DNA of 64,000 nucleotides, from positions 124,001 to 188,000 of the forward strand of contig JAGFNK010000036.1 in assembly GCA_025769875.1 (NCBI GenBank). Reading direction: 5' to 3'. This document shows, piece by piece, positions 1-10,844 of this stretch (position 1 is its first letter; every line of letters begins with the position of its first letter). The notes under the pieces are model-generated. The model worked only from the letters and a program-made list of their open reading frames with translations, made no database searches and was not told the DNA's origin. The position numbers and the translations under genes are program-made. Origin of the DNA: Russula earlei (lineage: Eukaryota; Basidiomycota; Agaricomycetes; Russulales; Russulaceae).

Positions 1-2750
1 AAGGAGGGTACGATGTGGTAAGTGACTTCCTTACTTTGAGCGCTCGTTTTGCGAGATGACGATAATTACGCCCACAGGTCAACGTTGCGTAGTGCCAGGG
101 GCCCAGGGCAGTTAAATGAATGAAAGGATATGATCAGTGCTCTTGTCATCTGATCACGATCGAAGGGACCAATGTAAGCGGCGCAGACGCCGGGCAGAGG
201 CCAACATGACGTCCAGTTATGAGGGGAGCTCGACCGGGAAGAAATGGGATTGACGACATATTTGCGCCGAGGAATTCAGAGTCAAAAGTCCCTTTGATTT
301 TGTCGTTTACGCAATGTCCATCCGCTGACAGTCATTTCTGAGCCAGGCCGAGTGATCATCGACTACCGGTTACCTGTTGCGTCCTTGGAAATGAGTGTCG
401 GGTGAGCAGTGTGGAGGGCACGTCGTGACCGAAACATTATCGGACCGACCAGACAAAATCGAATATCGAGTTCTCCGTTCGAGAAAGAAAAAAGGGTGTC
501 CCGGATTTTCGATTTGACGGCTCAGACTCGTTCGCGGAGCAGTACGTCGCCCCCGCTACGTCACCAAAATAGGAGAACCAGACCCTCCCGACACATCCAA
601 TGATCTCATGAGGCAACGTAAAGACGGTCATACGGGAGTGACGGATGACGCAAAAGGACCCTGCACGCCTACGTTAAGCGCGCGATGTGTCTCGACTCGT
701 CCCCGTGGTCACGCGACCCGGCGCCACCGCACGTCGAACGCATGGCGGACAGCGGTTGGATTGATGGGGGGACGCGACATGGGGTGGGGGGACCTATAAG
801 GGCCATGACAAGCCTGGCTGAGCACCCTGGGAAAGCAATGGAATAAGAGAAAGGTGAGAAGTCTGTGACCTCGGCGCCAACGCGTGCCATCGCGTGTGTG
901 AGTTGGTTGGCACGATGCCTCGCGAGCGTCACACTCGCTCGATACGTATCCCCCCCGGTCGCGTGCATTGCGATAACAGGTGCGTAATATCGTACTTCTC
1001 ATCATGGCTGGCCACTAGATATTTATTACCCGATGTTGTCTGGGCGTCCGGGCGGAACTCAGGCCGTTCAGGCGGCTGCTAAGTGCATGGCCGTGCGCGC
1101 GCGTTCGCTGCTGCTTCTGCGGCTGATTCGGGCACGAAGATGCTAAAAGTGGGAAGCGGGGATGATGCAGTTCCGGGAGGAGGGGTCGATGATGTTTTCC
1201 GCGAGAGGGAGAGCCACGGGGTTGAATTGATTCGTGGGTCACACGGGAACGTCGCTGCTGTATGGGCGTAAGTATGGTATGATACGCGCAAACACATGCA
1301 CGCCTGATTTAGCCCTTGAGCGAGGTCTGGGCTGGCAGCGGAACGATCGAATCAGCTTCTTCCCTTAACTTTTGTCTTTGATGGGGCTCATGGCATGCAC
1401 ACATCCGGGGCGGAATGTACGGCAATTTGGTCATGTCTTAAGGAGTCTGGGCTCTCCCATCACGCGTGACTGAAAGCGGGTCGAGTGGCGTCCAAGTCGA
1501 GCGGGGATCGAGCGTCAGGGCCCGAGCTGCTGTACTTTGTTGGGGTGTTCGGGGCACTCGAAGCGCCCGCGCAGAGCATCGTCGGCGTCAAGGGCAATAC
1601 GCTCCAGAATGAGAATCTGCCGCCCCGCGCATATGTCTTCTCGACCGTTTAAACCCTTGTGGGATGCTCGTTACCAGTCGTTCTCATCCATGAACGCCCC
1701 CCATGATCATCGCACTACTCACACAAGGACGTGTGCCTGAACAATTTCATTTGGTGATCGCTACCCGTAATGTACGTAACCCACAAGTCACCAATCGGAT
1801 CTTGTGTGTCAGTGCGCACGCACTTCTGCTCCTGGTTTGCGCCAACATCGTTAAAATACCTGCCTCAGTTGGACGAATTTTGCGTTGGCTTGTTGACCTA
1901 TAACCGATCAATTGTGCGGGCACGTGCGTACACCGTGACGTAGCATCCACATCCACCTTCCGTTCATTCGTGCAAGTGGCGGAAGATGCCTTTTGCTGGA
2001 GCAAGGTATGTGTCAGTCCCCCAACAGACAGGACGGATATGATCTTCGACATGACGGTGAATCTCGCTAATTTGGAAATCATCGTCACAGTAGCCATGAA
2101 CGAAGGGCGATAGGTGCAATCCAGTGTTCCTAATTTCCATGGAAGGTCAGCAGCAACCAGATGGTAATATTCTTTCCACGATAATGTTCCAGTGTGGCGC
2201 ATCGGGTCCTGTTTACGACCAGAAGCGGCGTTTATCTTGTACCCGGCGATTGGACCCGACGGCATGCTCAGTTGAAGGTCTAGTGAGCGGTGGCACCGCC
2301 GAGATGGCACAGATAGAACATGTAAAGATATGCAAGGCACACCTACGTCAGCGGCACAGCCCAAGTCGAGACGAGAAACTTATCCGTGGAATGCCCATCA
2401 GAATCAAGTGTAGAAGAATCTCGATAATCTAACATTGAATTGTAAGGTCCTTACAGAGGCCTAATAAACTGATAGAATCGTGGAAAAGAAGGCATGCCTC
2501 AAACGGGCTTTGAACTATTCGTTTCCCAAACTTGCGACATTGCTTCGCTAATGGCTTTGCTGTCGGGTGGCTCGAAGAGGATCGTTGACTTTACGCGGTT
2601 GTAATCTTTAGATCATTGCCATCGCATTTGCTCAGTAGGACAATACTGGTAACTGAGTTGCGTAGTACGTACTCTGATTACGATAAACTTGTGCTTGCAG
2701 GGCCTTCTGCTCGACAATTTCCCACTATCGACCAGAGATAGTCCGACACG
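1..2750. other. Left flank without a confident gene
   Basis: This stretch is fairly rich in CpG and shows none of the repeats seen later in the window, so it looks like host DNA. I found no reading frame with a recognisable domain. The longest open frame (205 codons, minus, 2364-1747) has no motif I know, uneven composition, and an overlapping plus-strand frame of similar quality, so I do not call it a gene. Short spliced exons could be hidden here; one candidate is listed separately. Confidence 0.4.
1515..1670 (-). CDS. Possible terminal exon of an unrecognised host gene
   Basis: On the minus strand an open stretch of 51 codons ends at a TGA (1515-1517). Its composition is protein-like, with an acidic and basic helix-like run reading RQILILERIALDADDALRG followed by a Cys/His/Pro-containing tail. 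A TAA closes the frame just upstream (1671-1673), so it could only be coding as a spliced last exon; no clear acceptor was pinned down. I do not recognise the protein. It may simply be a chance open frame. Confidence 0.2.
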   Translation of the reverse strand, partial: RASHKGLNGREDICAGRQILILERIALDADDALRGRFECPEHPNKVQQLGP

Positions 2751-2753
2751 ATC

Positions 2754-4252
2754 TTATTCTTCCCTTGTAATGTCTGTTCCCAACACCTCCATCACAGAAA
2801 CGTCCCCATGCTGCTCGTGAACATCATCGTCATTTACGCCAACCTTCTCACAGTTTACATTTCCGTTGATGTGGCCAATCCGAAGGCCAAGACTCCAAGC
2901 GCGTTCCAGTACGACCATCACTCGGTATTCTTCGACCGTATCTAGCCTACTCCCGCCTTCGCGCGCAGTTTGGGTAAGCGCGAGGTTACCAAGGGCTTCT
3001 GCCAACGCAGCCCTCAAAATATATTCTGAGCTTCCCAGCGGAGCAGGCGCAGGGCGGCGGAAGGCATGCAGAGCGGCGTCGCACAGGAAGTGTAGCGCCT
3101 CTTTGCGCGCGATGCGATAAATGCGCTGGGCTTCTGTCAGCTGTGCATAAGGGATCCTTGATGACCGATCCAAGATAACCGACGTGAGAGCTCGAATGGC
3201 CTCCAGAGCGACACAATCATACAAGGCAATGTATTGTGGATCAGGCAAGATGCCGAGCACGGCAACGACAAGGCTCAACAACTGTGCCCCGTCTGCGAAG
3301 TCTTTCTTTGGTGACTCAGACCAGAGCGAAGATAGGACGTGCTCCGTCCTAACCAAGGTGCAAGGTACGAGTGCGCGGATCGCTGGGACGAGAAATTCAG
3401 TTGTGACACGCCCCAGTACAAGATCAAGCGTAGAGATCCTATCGTAGGGATGAATTGGTTCATCTTCAACCAGTTTGGCGTGCCCCTGGAGTCTGGCTGC
3501 GCTGAAAGGGTCAACATATGCGTGATTCAGGACAGGAACTGCCCTGCAAAGGATTTGTGGTAGGATGCCCTCAATGCCTTCCAAAATTTCTTGAGGGGTG
3601 GCGTCTTCGGGTGCGCCTGGCACAGATGACATTGCACGAACGAGGAGAGCGTGTAACGCTTCCAAACACCTCATCAAAGCAGCGGCCACTAGGCCAGATT
3701 CATGCGGAGAAACGGGTGTTGTGGTGACCAGGGCGGATATGTCATCCAAGGCACGTAGCGAGGAGAAGAGTCTGAGATCCTTCCCTAGCAAAAGTCTTGG
3801 CCACGCTAGCGCGACGACCATTGTAAGCCGTGAATCGTGAGGCATATGGAAGGACGCACTGTTGCCGGACTGGAGGATATCAGTTGTCTTGGGCGCGGCG
3901 GTTATTGTGGAAGGGATTAACAGTGGCCGTGGTCTCCTCGTCTCTGATTTCAGGGGACGCTTCGTCGTCTGTGTTCCCTTTCTCTTAGAAGTGGATGTAG
4001 CTTCGGTCTCATCTTCCAGAACTGTCATGATAATAGACTTTATTGTAAGATGGTCTTTCCAGCTTGCGCGTTAGAGCATATAATGAGGAAAACCGCACCA
4101 CCCTCCCGCTGTGTTGCGGCCGCCCGTGACGCCTTTAGCTCTGCCTCAAGCCCAAGTGCGCGCTTACGCCACGAGTCGGATTCCTCGGATATCGATCTTG
4201 TAGCAGAGCGACAAAAGTAATGCTTTAAATCAAGGGTATATGCTAGCAACAT
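2754..4252 (-). CDS. Two-exon host gene, 483 aa, weak Mei4-like features
   Basis: Exon 1 is 4252-4102 and exon 2 is 4054-2754; the 47-nt intron (4101-4055) has GT..AG ends and a CTAAC branch-like site, and joining gives exactly 484 codons including the stop. The product is largely alpha-helical. The first 50 residues contain an acidic-then-WR motif leading into a short coiled coil (EESDSWRKRALGLEAELKAS). A Lys/Arg-rich linker follows, then about 350 helical residues rich in Leu and Ala. Arrangement and length recall the Mei4 family, which with Rec114 helps start meiotic double-strand breaks, but I base this only on the N-terminal motif and helix content. It is divergent to the exon at 4391. 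Gene reality is likely; function is tentative. No break or frameshift is visible. Confidence 0.75.
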
Positions 4253-4390
4253 TTAATATTGGCGAGGGCGGCATCGGAGTAACACTGACACTGTATGGAC
4301 CGATCTGGGGGTTTGTATTTTAGTGCAGCGAATGCCTAGAAAAGAATTAGTTCATGATTCACAAATGGAAGAGAATAAAATAAACATACA
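4253..4390. promoter_or_regulatory. Short shared intergenic region between divergent host genes
   Basis: The 138 bp between the start codons at 4252 (minus) and 4391 (plus) would have to hold both promoters. No canonical TATA box stands out; there are A-rich stretches near 4360-4385 just upstream of the plus-strand start. This is inferred from gene arrangement. Confidence 0.35.
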
Positions 4391-4528
4391 ATGGCGACAC
4401 GCATGCATTGGGATGGGGAGACGGGCGTCGTCGATACAGACATTGATCTCGATTTTACAAATCTGTCGCTGCCTGGTATCACTGTGGGCCCAGTTGCGTT
4501 CTTTTCGCGGTGGGTTGAGTTACCATAA
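4391..4528 (+). CDS. First exon of a truncated host gene
   Basis: An ATG at 4391 opens 45 codons with protein-like composition: acidic residues (GETGVVDTDIDLDF) followed by a hydrophobic stretch (LSLPGITVGPVAFFSR). A GTGGGT donor-like site lies directly after FFSR, so the coding part may end near 4508 rather than at the TAA 4526-4528. Transposon sequence begins within about 100 bp, so downstream exons are missing here. The stretch at 32438-33790 may hold the displaced end of the same gene. I do not recognise the family. Confidence 0.4.
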   Translation: MATRMHWDGETGVVDTDIDLDFTNLSLPGITVGPVAFFSRWVELP

Positions 4529-4630
4529 AAGGCGATTGTGTCGGCAAGAGAATCGGTACATCAATTATGTATTTAAATGTCACCAAATCATTTTCTCAAT
4601 TACATATTCAATGACTTATTTATTAGCCTA

Positions 4631-6167
4631 TTAGACAAATAAATTAAATTGATACAAAAAAAGATTTTGTATTGTAAGGAACAGCAACAGTTGAGGCCTG
4701 TTAGAGGCAGTGGTGCAAGTCCGAAGGGACCTGGTGCAAGGGAGGCAGTGGCATCGGAGGGAGGGGGGTTCCAAGGGAGGGACGACGGTTCCCTGAGGGC
4801 ACTGCATGGGCGCATTTGCAGCAGCAGATGTTGCATTGGGCTTGGCGCACTTGCCCAACTGTTCGCCCCTGGTGTACGGATCATTGTGAACATGGCGGCA
4901 CTTTCCCTTAGCGATGCCGATGCTTCGCACTGTCAATCCCTGTGCGTTGGGGAGACTGGTCCATTGTTTTGGGCCCCGTTTGAGTTTGACACCCATACAC
5001 TCGGCTGTCTCCATCCACATTTTCTGATTGGGTGTGATCACTTCCTTATCAGATAAGACCTTGGAGCCTTGAATTAAATTGATTGCAGCTGCCAAACCAT
5101 ATTTGGTGGCCTGCGTGGCCTCAACGATCTCCGCTGTTTGATTAGTGTTTTCAAGCCTAGATGTAAGATTGTGCGATAATGATATGATCTCCTGTGAGAG
5201 AAATACTAGGCTCTCCCTTGGTGTGGATGAAGAAGATGATGGGGATGGGGGGTCAGGTGATTTATTTGCACTTTCCTTTTGTGTGCTCCCCTCAGGACAG
5301 AGGTAGGGAAAGTGGATGTAGATTGCTGCAATGTGTTTGCAGAATCTAATCTGGGGATAATCTGTGCAATCACAAGTTGACTTCATCAGATCGATTGAGT
5401 AAAACACGCCAGGAATGGGACTGTGAAGTGATGTGAAAGCAGATCTCATCGAATTGCAAGATCGAATCTTGTGAGATGCTCTCGGCATGGGTGAAAATTA
5501 TTTGACACCTGTCAGCTGCCAGGTCCCAACCATCGAGCCCGATGTTCTGCATGTTTGTGCCTGTTTTGGTAATATGGCACCATGTGATGCCCTAGAACAA
5601 ATAATATTTGATTGATCCGCCGATTGCGCTTGCCATCGAGCCAATGTGATTTGAGGACATGATGATATCTAAAAAGATTGAGTCATCTTATCTTTAGATC
5701 GGGAGGATCACATATGCATTGATCAACATGTTGGTGTCCTCTTCCTCAAAGATATGTCAATTTTTCTGGTAAACCATGGACCACATATGCACCACAGGCA
5801 TCCATTGAGACCCAAGATAGTTCACAAAAATTTCTGGAACCTGAGGATCAGTGGAGATCTCCTCCCAGATTTGTAGAAAGTCGGCCTGATCATCTGTATG
5901 TACCCATCTCTTGATCTTATCCCACAGATCAGGAAAATTGTTAGCATTGAAGTGTGATTGCATCGCACGCAACATGTGCCACTTGCAAAGCCATATCTGA
6001 CTTCCTGGATAGGCAATCTTGAGGGTGGCAATCTGCATGGCATCATGATCTGTCATAATAATAGATGGCCGGATAGCCGGACTGGCATCCCTGACCCAAT
6101 GGACAAAAAAGGATATTGTGTCCTTTGTTCCATTGGATGCCAGCATCCAGGCAACAGGCACACCTAT
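4631..6167 (-). CDS. MULE transposase, C-terminal part with SWIM zinc finger
   Basis: The part starting at 6167 reads IGVPVAWMLASNGTK and continues with the MULE core: an Asp region (IIMTDHDAMQ), the LCKWH motif, and after a short intron an AEHRARW stretch near 5560. A SWIM finger follows around 5380-5300 (CDC ... C-K-H pattern: STCDCTDYP...FCKHIAAIYIHFP), then a Ser/Pro linker, a helical region and a tail ending in TAG-proximal sequence near 4631. MULE transposases cut and paste DNA through a DDE catalytic core; the SWIM finger binds DNA. Several 45-50 nt introns must be spliced (for example near 5690), and I did not fix all of them. Coding looks largely intact, but the gene is physically split. 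Confidence 0.8.
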
Positions 6168-6206
6168 CTGGAAAAGGTAAGTGTGCTAAATTGACATTTA
6201 GTAAAT

Positions 6207-6350
6207 ACAAGTTGTAATTTCATGCCTTAGGCATGGCTTGCAAGCTGCACTTTGTGCCTACAGCATGGCTTGCAAGCAAGCTCGCAAACCATCCTCCAGC
6301 ACTTTGTAGCAGCTTGCAAGCCATGCCTTAGGCATGAAATTAAAACTTGT
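6207..6350. repeat. 144-bp inverted-repeat unit at the Helitron 3' side
   Basis: Two 42-bp arms at 6207-6248 and 6309-6350 are inverted copies with about 40 of 42 matching bases; each arm itself contains the palindrome CATGCCTTAGGCATG-like core. The unit lies between the MULE intron and a GC-rich hairpin (near 6352-6375). It could be the terminal structure of the Helitron or an independent small inverted-repeat element. Confidence 0.75.
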
Positions 6351-6537
6351 CAGGGGCTGCGCCCCCGAACCCCTGCTGTCGCCTGGGTGTAATCACTTGG
6401 GTGTGATCCTTTTTTGTTTAAAGCCTCTTTGCATAATCCCTTTTTTGCTTAAACAGAAAGTAATCAACTCATCACTATGTATAATCTTTTACATGGTAAA
6501 GCAGAACAAACAATACATACACTGAACACACATCTTG

Positions 6538-8702
6538 TTATAGTAACACTTCACTATATACTATATTCTTAGTGGAAGCCTCCCTCTTCTCTTCCTCCCA
6601 AATCACCTTGATGTTGGAGACAGAGGTCACCCTTGACACCCCAACATAAAATTGCCCATGTGTGAAGACTGGCTTTCTTAAATCCAACCCAACATGTTTC
6701 AGTGTTTGCCCTTGTGACTTGTTGATGGTCATGGCAAAGCATGCCCTCACAGGGAATTGCCTCCTTGTGAACTTGTAAGCAACTTGATCCTCTGTTGGTT
6801 GGCAAGGGATCCTTGGGATGAAGACCTTCTCCCTTGCATGCTCCCCTGTAATCAGCTCAACTTCTAGCACCCTGTTGCTAGACCTCCTCAAGATCCCTCT
6901 GCTCCCATTGCAGACACCATGCCTGGCATCCAAGTTCCTCAGCACCATCACAGGACAACCCACCTTGAGCTCTAGCTTGGCAAGAGGAAGTCCAGAGCAG
7001 TTGATAGAGTTCAGGTACTCCACTGGATAGTTCAGCATCACATCAGCATCCCCACTCTGCTCAGAAGTGGGAATGCTGTCTGCACTCTGAAACACCTGTC
7101 CTCTCCCTGGGAACCTCCTAAGCACCTCCTTGTTGATGCTGTCCACATCAGTGTTAAGGCTAGAAAGGATGGCACGCTCTGCAAAGAACTGGGAAGAAGG
7201 GTTGCCAGTGTCAAGGCCAGGGTAGATGCTGTCAATCAGAGAGGAAACTGTGTTCTCCCTGCACTTCATATAGGGGGGAAGATGGATGATAGAGTTTGGA
7301 TCAGTGTGCCTGCCTTTTCCAACCTCCAGTTGCCACTGTGCAAAGTTGGCCTCAGCTTGAATGCCAGTGTTGAGGCGCATATTTTGGTGGAGATGAAGCA
7401 CTTTGATGGATCTCCAGAGGGGGGAGCGCTGTAGGCAGGCACCTACTATCTGAGGCCTTGATCCTTGCACAATAACAGGAAGGATCTGCTGAAAGTCACC
7501 ACCAAAGACAAAGGTAAGTCCACCAAAGGGCTTGTCAGAGCCACAGATGTCCTGGAATGACCTGTCCACTGTCTCCATCACATGCCTGTGCTGCATGGGA
7601 GCCTCATCCCAAATGACCAAGTCAGTAATGCAAATCAGGTCTGCTAAGTGTGAGTTTTTGGGGATGTTGCAGACAGTGGACTCATGGGAGGGAATGGGGA
7701 TCTTGAAACAGGAGTGTGCAGTGCGCCCTCCCTTGAGAAGGAGTGCAGCAATGCCAGAGGAAGCAACACAGAGCACAATCTTGTGTTGAGAGCGCAGATG
7801 GTAGCAGAGGGTGTTGTAGAGATAAGTCTTGCCAGTACCCCCAGGGCCATGAAGGAAAAAGATCTCCCCTGTCTTGTTGAGGACAGCAGAGGTGATCCCC
7901 ACAAAAGCAGTCTGCTGGTCAATATTAAGCTTGTCAATAGACTCAGCTGCAAGAACAGCCTGTTCCTCTAGGTCATACTGGTGCTGCTCCTGAATGAGAG
8001 GATTCCCTGCAATGGCCCCCCAGTTCTCAACAAACTGAGGCATGGTTGGCCAATCCTGAAGTCTCTTGGCAGAGTGGGAGAGGAGGAGGTCAATGAGATA
8101 GAGGCCATAGTCCTTCACCTGTTCTTCAGTTGGCTCTGGGATGTTGAGATGCTGCTGGAGCTTGTGCTTGAGGTCATCACAGATAGATGCAGAGAATCTG
8201 TCCCAAAGTGCCCTGGGTTGAGAAGGGATGCAGTCCTTAAGGATGGTGACAAAGAGGTGGCGCAGCTGAGCACCTGTGCACATATGACTGGCTTCCTCCA
8301 AGCATTGCTGCCACTCTTGATCATCTTCTAGAAGACCTCTTGCAATGCAAGCCTCTCTGAAAGAGGGATGGAGAGTGCCTTCAAATGAGCAAAGGTGTTC
8401 AAAGGAGGTTGCACCCTTGACAGAGGTGAGAAGGAGGTGCAGGTAGAAGCGCTCTCCAGAAGTATGGTGAGCATGGAACATCCTCCCAATAGCAAAGCCG
8501 CTGTCCCTTGGAGTCCACCTATGAGTGCTTTTGTTCCAGACCATCTTGGAGGGATAATCTTGGTAGAGAAGATCCAGAATGTCAGAGCCCTCTGGAGCAG
8601 CAGCATTGGCCTCAAACCATCCAGTGAGTGTGGTGGGCTTATTTGGGACTTCCTCAAGAACTTGAGGATTGTAGACAACACTGTGCTGATCAGGAAGATG
8701 GA
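6538..8702 (-). CDS. Helitron RepHel protein, C-terminal Pif1-like helicase part
   Basis: Open from the insertion point 8702 to the stop at 6538. It starts with LPDQHSVVYNP and the LTGWFEAN and VWN...W..R motifs typical of the Rep-helicase linker. The helicase has Walker A GPGGTGKT, Walker B IWDEAPM, a GGDFQQILPV motif, and near the end FAMTINKSQGQT and FYVGVSRV. This SF1B helicase unwinds DNA during rolling-circle transposition. Removing the 8.2-kb Ty3 element plus one copy of the ATGGA duplication joins VVHLQVH directly to LPDQH in frame, so helicase and Rep were one gene. No stop or shift is seen in this part. Confidence 0.92.
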
Positions 8703-9228
8703 TGTTAAGATCAGATTGATCTTGTCGCCGACTCTTAGTGAAAGAGTTGCTTGATTTAGTTCAAGCACTAAACTTCGATCCCTTTGATATTATCTCAGGA
8801 AGAATGGATGTAAGAGAAGAGAGGGGCCTCTTTCACTTAGAGTTCTCCTATAGACTTGTGTAGAGAGTTTCAACAAGAAGATTGTTCTTGAAAAGAGTAA
8901 GTTGAGCGTAAGGCTCGACTTCACAGTACCACAGACTATTTATACGATATCTCCATAACTACTGATCCGATTTGTACGAAGCTTGAGGTGCTCATACCTG
9001 AGAGCCAGTAGTATCCAAATATGGCGCAATTCGAGAATGTAAGAGATGACTCACGCATGAGTCATTCTTTCCTAGTATCTGTCATCAATCAGTAAGTAGT
9101 GAGTAAGCCATTACCAACCAATCAGTAAGCAGATCAATAAGCGATCACTAAGCCAGATGAGTAAGCAGCAATGAGTCACTAGAGCATAGGTAAGCAGACG
9201 AGAATGAGGAGACACAAGAATCCTAACA
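8703..9228 (-). repeat. 3' LTR of the L1 Ty3 element
   Basis: 526 bp, TG...CA ends, near identical to 16388-16913. On the minus strand it holds a TATAAATAG box at about 8945-8936. Many copies of CAGTAAGC-like words occur on the plus strand between 9090 and 9200. Confidence 0.97.
9047..9064. promoter_or_regulatory. Twin TGACTCA palindrome in L1 LTR
   Basis: TGACTCACGCATGAGTCA: two inverted TGACTCA sites, the consensus of fungal Gcn4-type bZIP activators, 4 bp apart. Present in all four L1-related LTRs of the window (also 16732-16749, 20825-20842, 42979-42996), always upstream of the TATA box on the element's own strand. This copy has one changed base in the spacer. Confidence 0.6.
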
Positions 9229-9240
9229 CCATTCCCCCTC
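9229..9240 (-). other. Polypurine tract of the L1 element
   Basis: On the minus strand GAGGGGGAATGG lies directly before the 3' LTR. This is the expected position and composition of the plus-strand DNA primer used in reverse transcription. Confidence 0.75.
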
Positions 9241-9260
9241 TAGACTAGGTCTGGCACGAC

Positions 9261-10844
9261 CTAGTCACTTACTCCATGATAACCTTCGACCCACTCGCCT
9301 TCCCATCCCTCTGTCACATCTAGAGCATCTTGTTCAGTGAGGAGAGTAGAGATGTCCCTATCTATATGTCTTGGACTATATTCAAGGGAGGTCAGCTCCT
9401 TGTAATAGTCATATTGTTTTATCTCCGCTTGCGTAGTGGCTAGTGCTAGATCAGAGGTACTGGCTCTGGGCATGCGTCATGAGGTCGAAGCAAGGCACAC
9501 TGCATTGGGGACTTCTCTAGCTGGCAACCCACCACCTCGCCTCGCAGTTGGAGGAGCGCTGGATTCTCCTCTGAGTCGAGCACTACGTCGTAAGGTTCGC
9601 CCTCTGCCGCCTCTCCCTCATCTTCCTCGTCCAGTGAGTGGGGGTTCTGATCCAGACCTAGCTTCAGCTGGTGTGGCATGTCGTGAGGTTATCGGAGTTG
9701 GAGTTAGGGAAGGAAGGGGTGTGTCCAAGTTTATGGTACCATCATTTAAGACGGTTGCCACTAGTTGCTCTGCTGCAGATGTTTCTACAGTGGTACTTGT
9801 TAGTGTGCTCTTGAGACCATCTACTGCGCAGGATGTGCGCGCGAGAGTGATCTTGAGGTCGTTAACTGCAGTTGATGCTGCTTGTGCATTAGCCACTGCA
9901 TCCTGTAAGACCCCTACTGTGCCTCGCAAATGTCCCCTCAGGGTCCTTTCCTCCAGTAGGAGTGGCCTAAGATGACTGCACCGCTCGATAGGCTGGAAGA
10001 ACTTGTGTTGGTTGGGGACTATGCATTGTTGTCGAGAGATGCAGGCGTAGTGAGGTGTCTTGCAGTGTTGGTCCCAGTGTCCTTTCCATCCGCACCATTG
10101 GCACTTGTGCTCATACATGAGCTGCCACCATTTAGCCATTCCTGCATCGTAAGGGGGGGACAGAGGGCGAGAAAACTTTCCTCTCTCAATTTCTTCCTCC
10201 TCACGATCTCCTGAAGATGGTCCTGGTACTCCTCCCTCGTCGTCCTGAGAATCTTCGCTTCCAGCCCCTCCTCTAACTCTTTCTGCAACATGGCGGGCAA
10301 CGAGGACTTGTACCTCCGGTAAGAGGAGCTCTTCTTGCTGTAGTCCCGTACCCTCCAGAATGCCTCACGGGCCATTAGCTCTCATGATAAGAGTCCACAT
10401 TTCTTGTGCGCAAGGGAGGAATTTGGCAGCTCAGAGACGAGAATACGCTCCCTGGTAGATATCCTCCACTCTAGCTCTATCGAGAGCCAATTGATCTCTT
10501 TCTCTCTGAATAACCTTTTGCTGCTCGTTGAGTACTTGATTTCGTCGAGCCAGGCTAGAGAGTCGCATGGAATGTTGGTTGATGCACCATATCTCGGCTT
10601 CCACTCCAGCATCTCCCAACGTGTGTGTAACGGATGTGAGAAGGGAATGGAACATGTGGAGAGGGAAATTTGGGATGTTGGCTGTAAGAACGTCAGGGTA
10701 TTCTTCTTCACCATCTGGATGGAACTCTCAGTAGAGGTTGTAGTTAGGGTGTGCGTATAGGGGTTCCCCGAAGACCAACTTGTCCTTTCCTTGGCAGCCC
10801 TGGATGAATGGTTCTTCTGAGCCTGGGTTTCCACCCACACCCCA
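9261..10844 (-). pseudogene. Post-pol reading frame with coiled coil and zinc knuckle
   Basis: Between the pol stop and the polypurine tract lies about 1.6 kb of coding-like sequence, now in several frames. In order it shows a continuation of the Ser/Pro-rich tail that closes the pol frame, a coiled coil (about 10530-10440, RRNQVLNEQQKVIQRERDQL), a second charged helix (about 10320-10190), then a CCHC knuckle CQWCGWKGHWDQHC followed by KTPHYAC and C-x-VP (about 10110-10030), a helical segment and an acidic end stopping at 9261. The same knuckle arrangement occurs after pol in the L6 element (46777-47997). It resembles neither gag of this element nor an envelope; function unknown. It could be a chaperone-like RNA-binding protein. 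Frameshifts and stops break it here. Confidence 0.65.

Noticed and set aside
1747..2364. 205-codon minus-strand open frame
   Set aside because: No motif, uneven composition, overlapped by an equally long frame on the other strand; not enough to call a gene.
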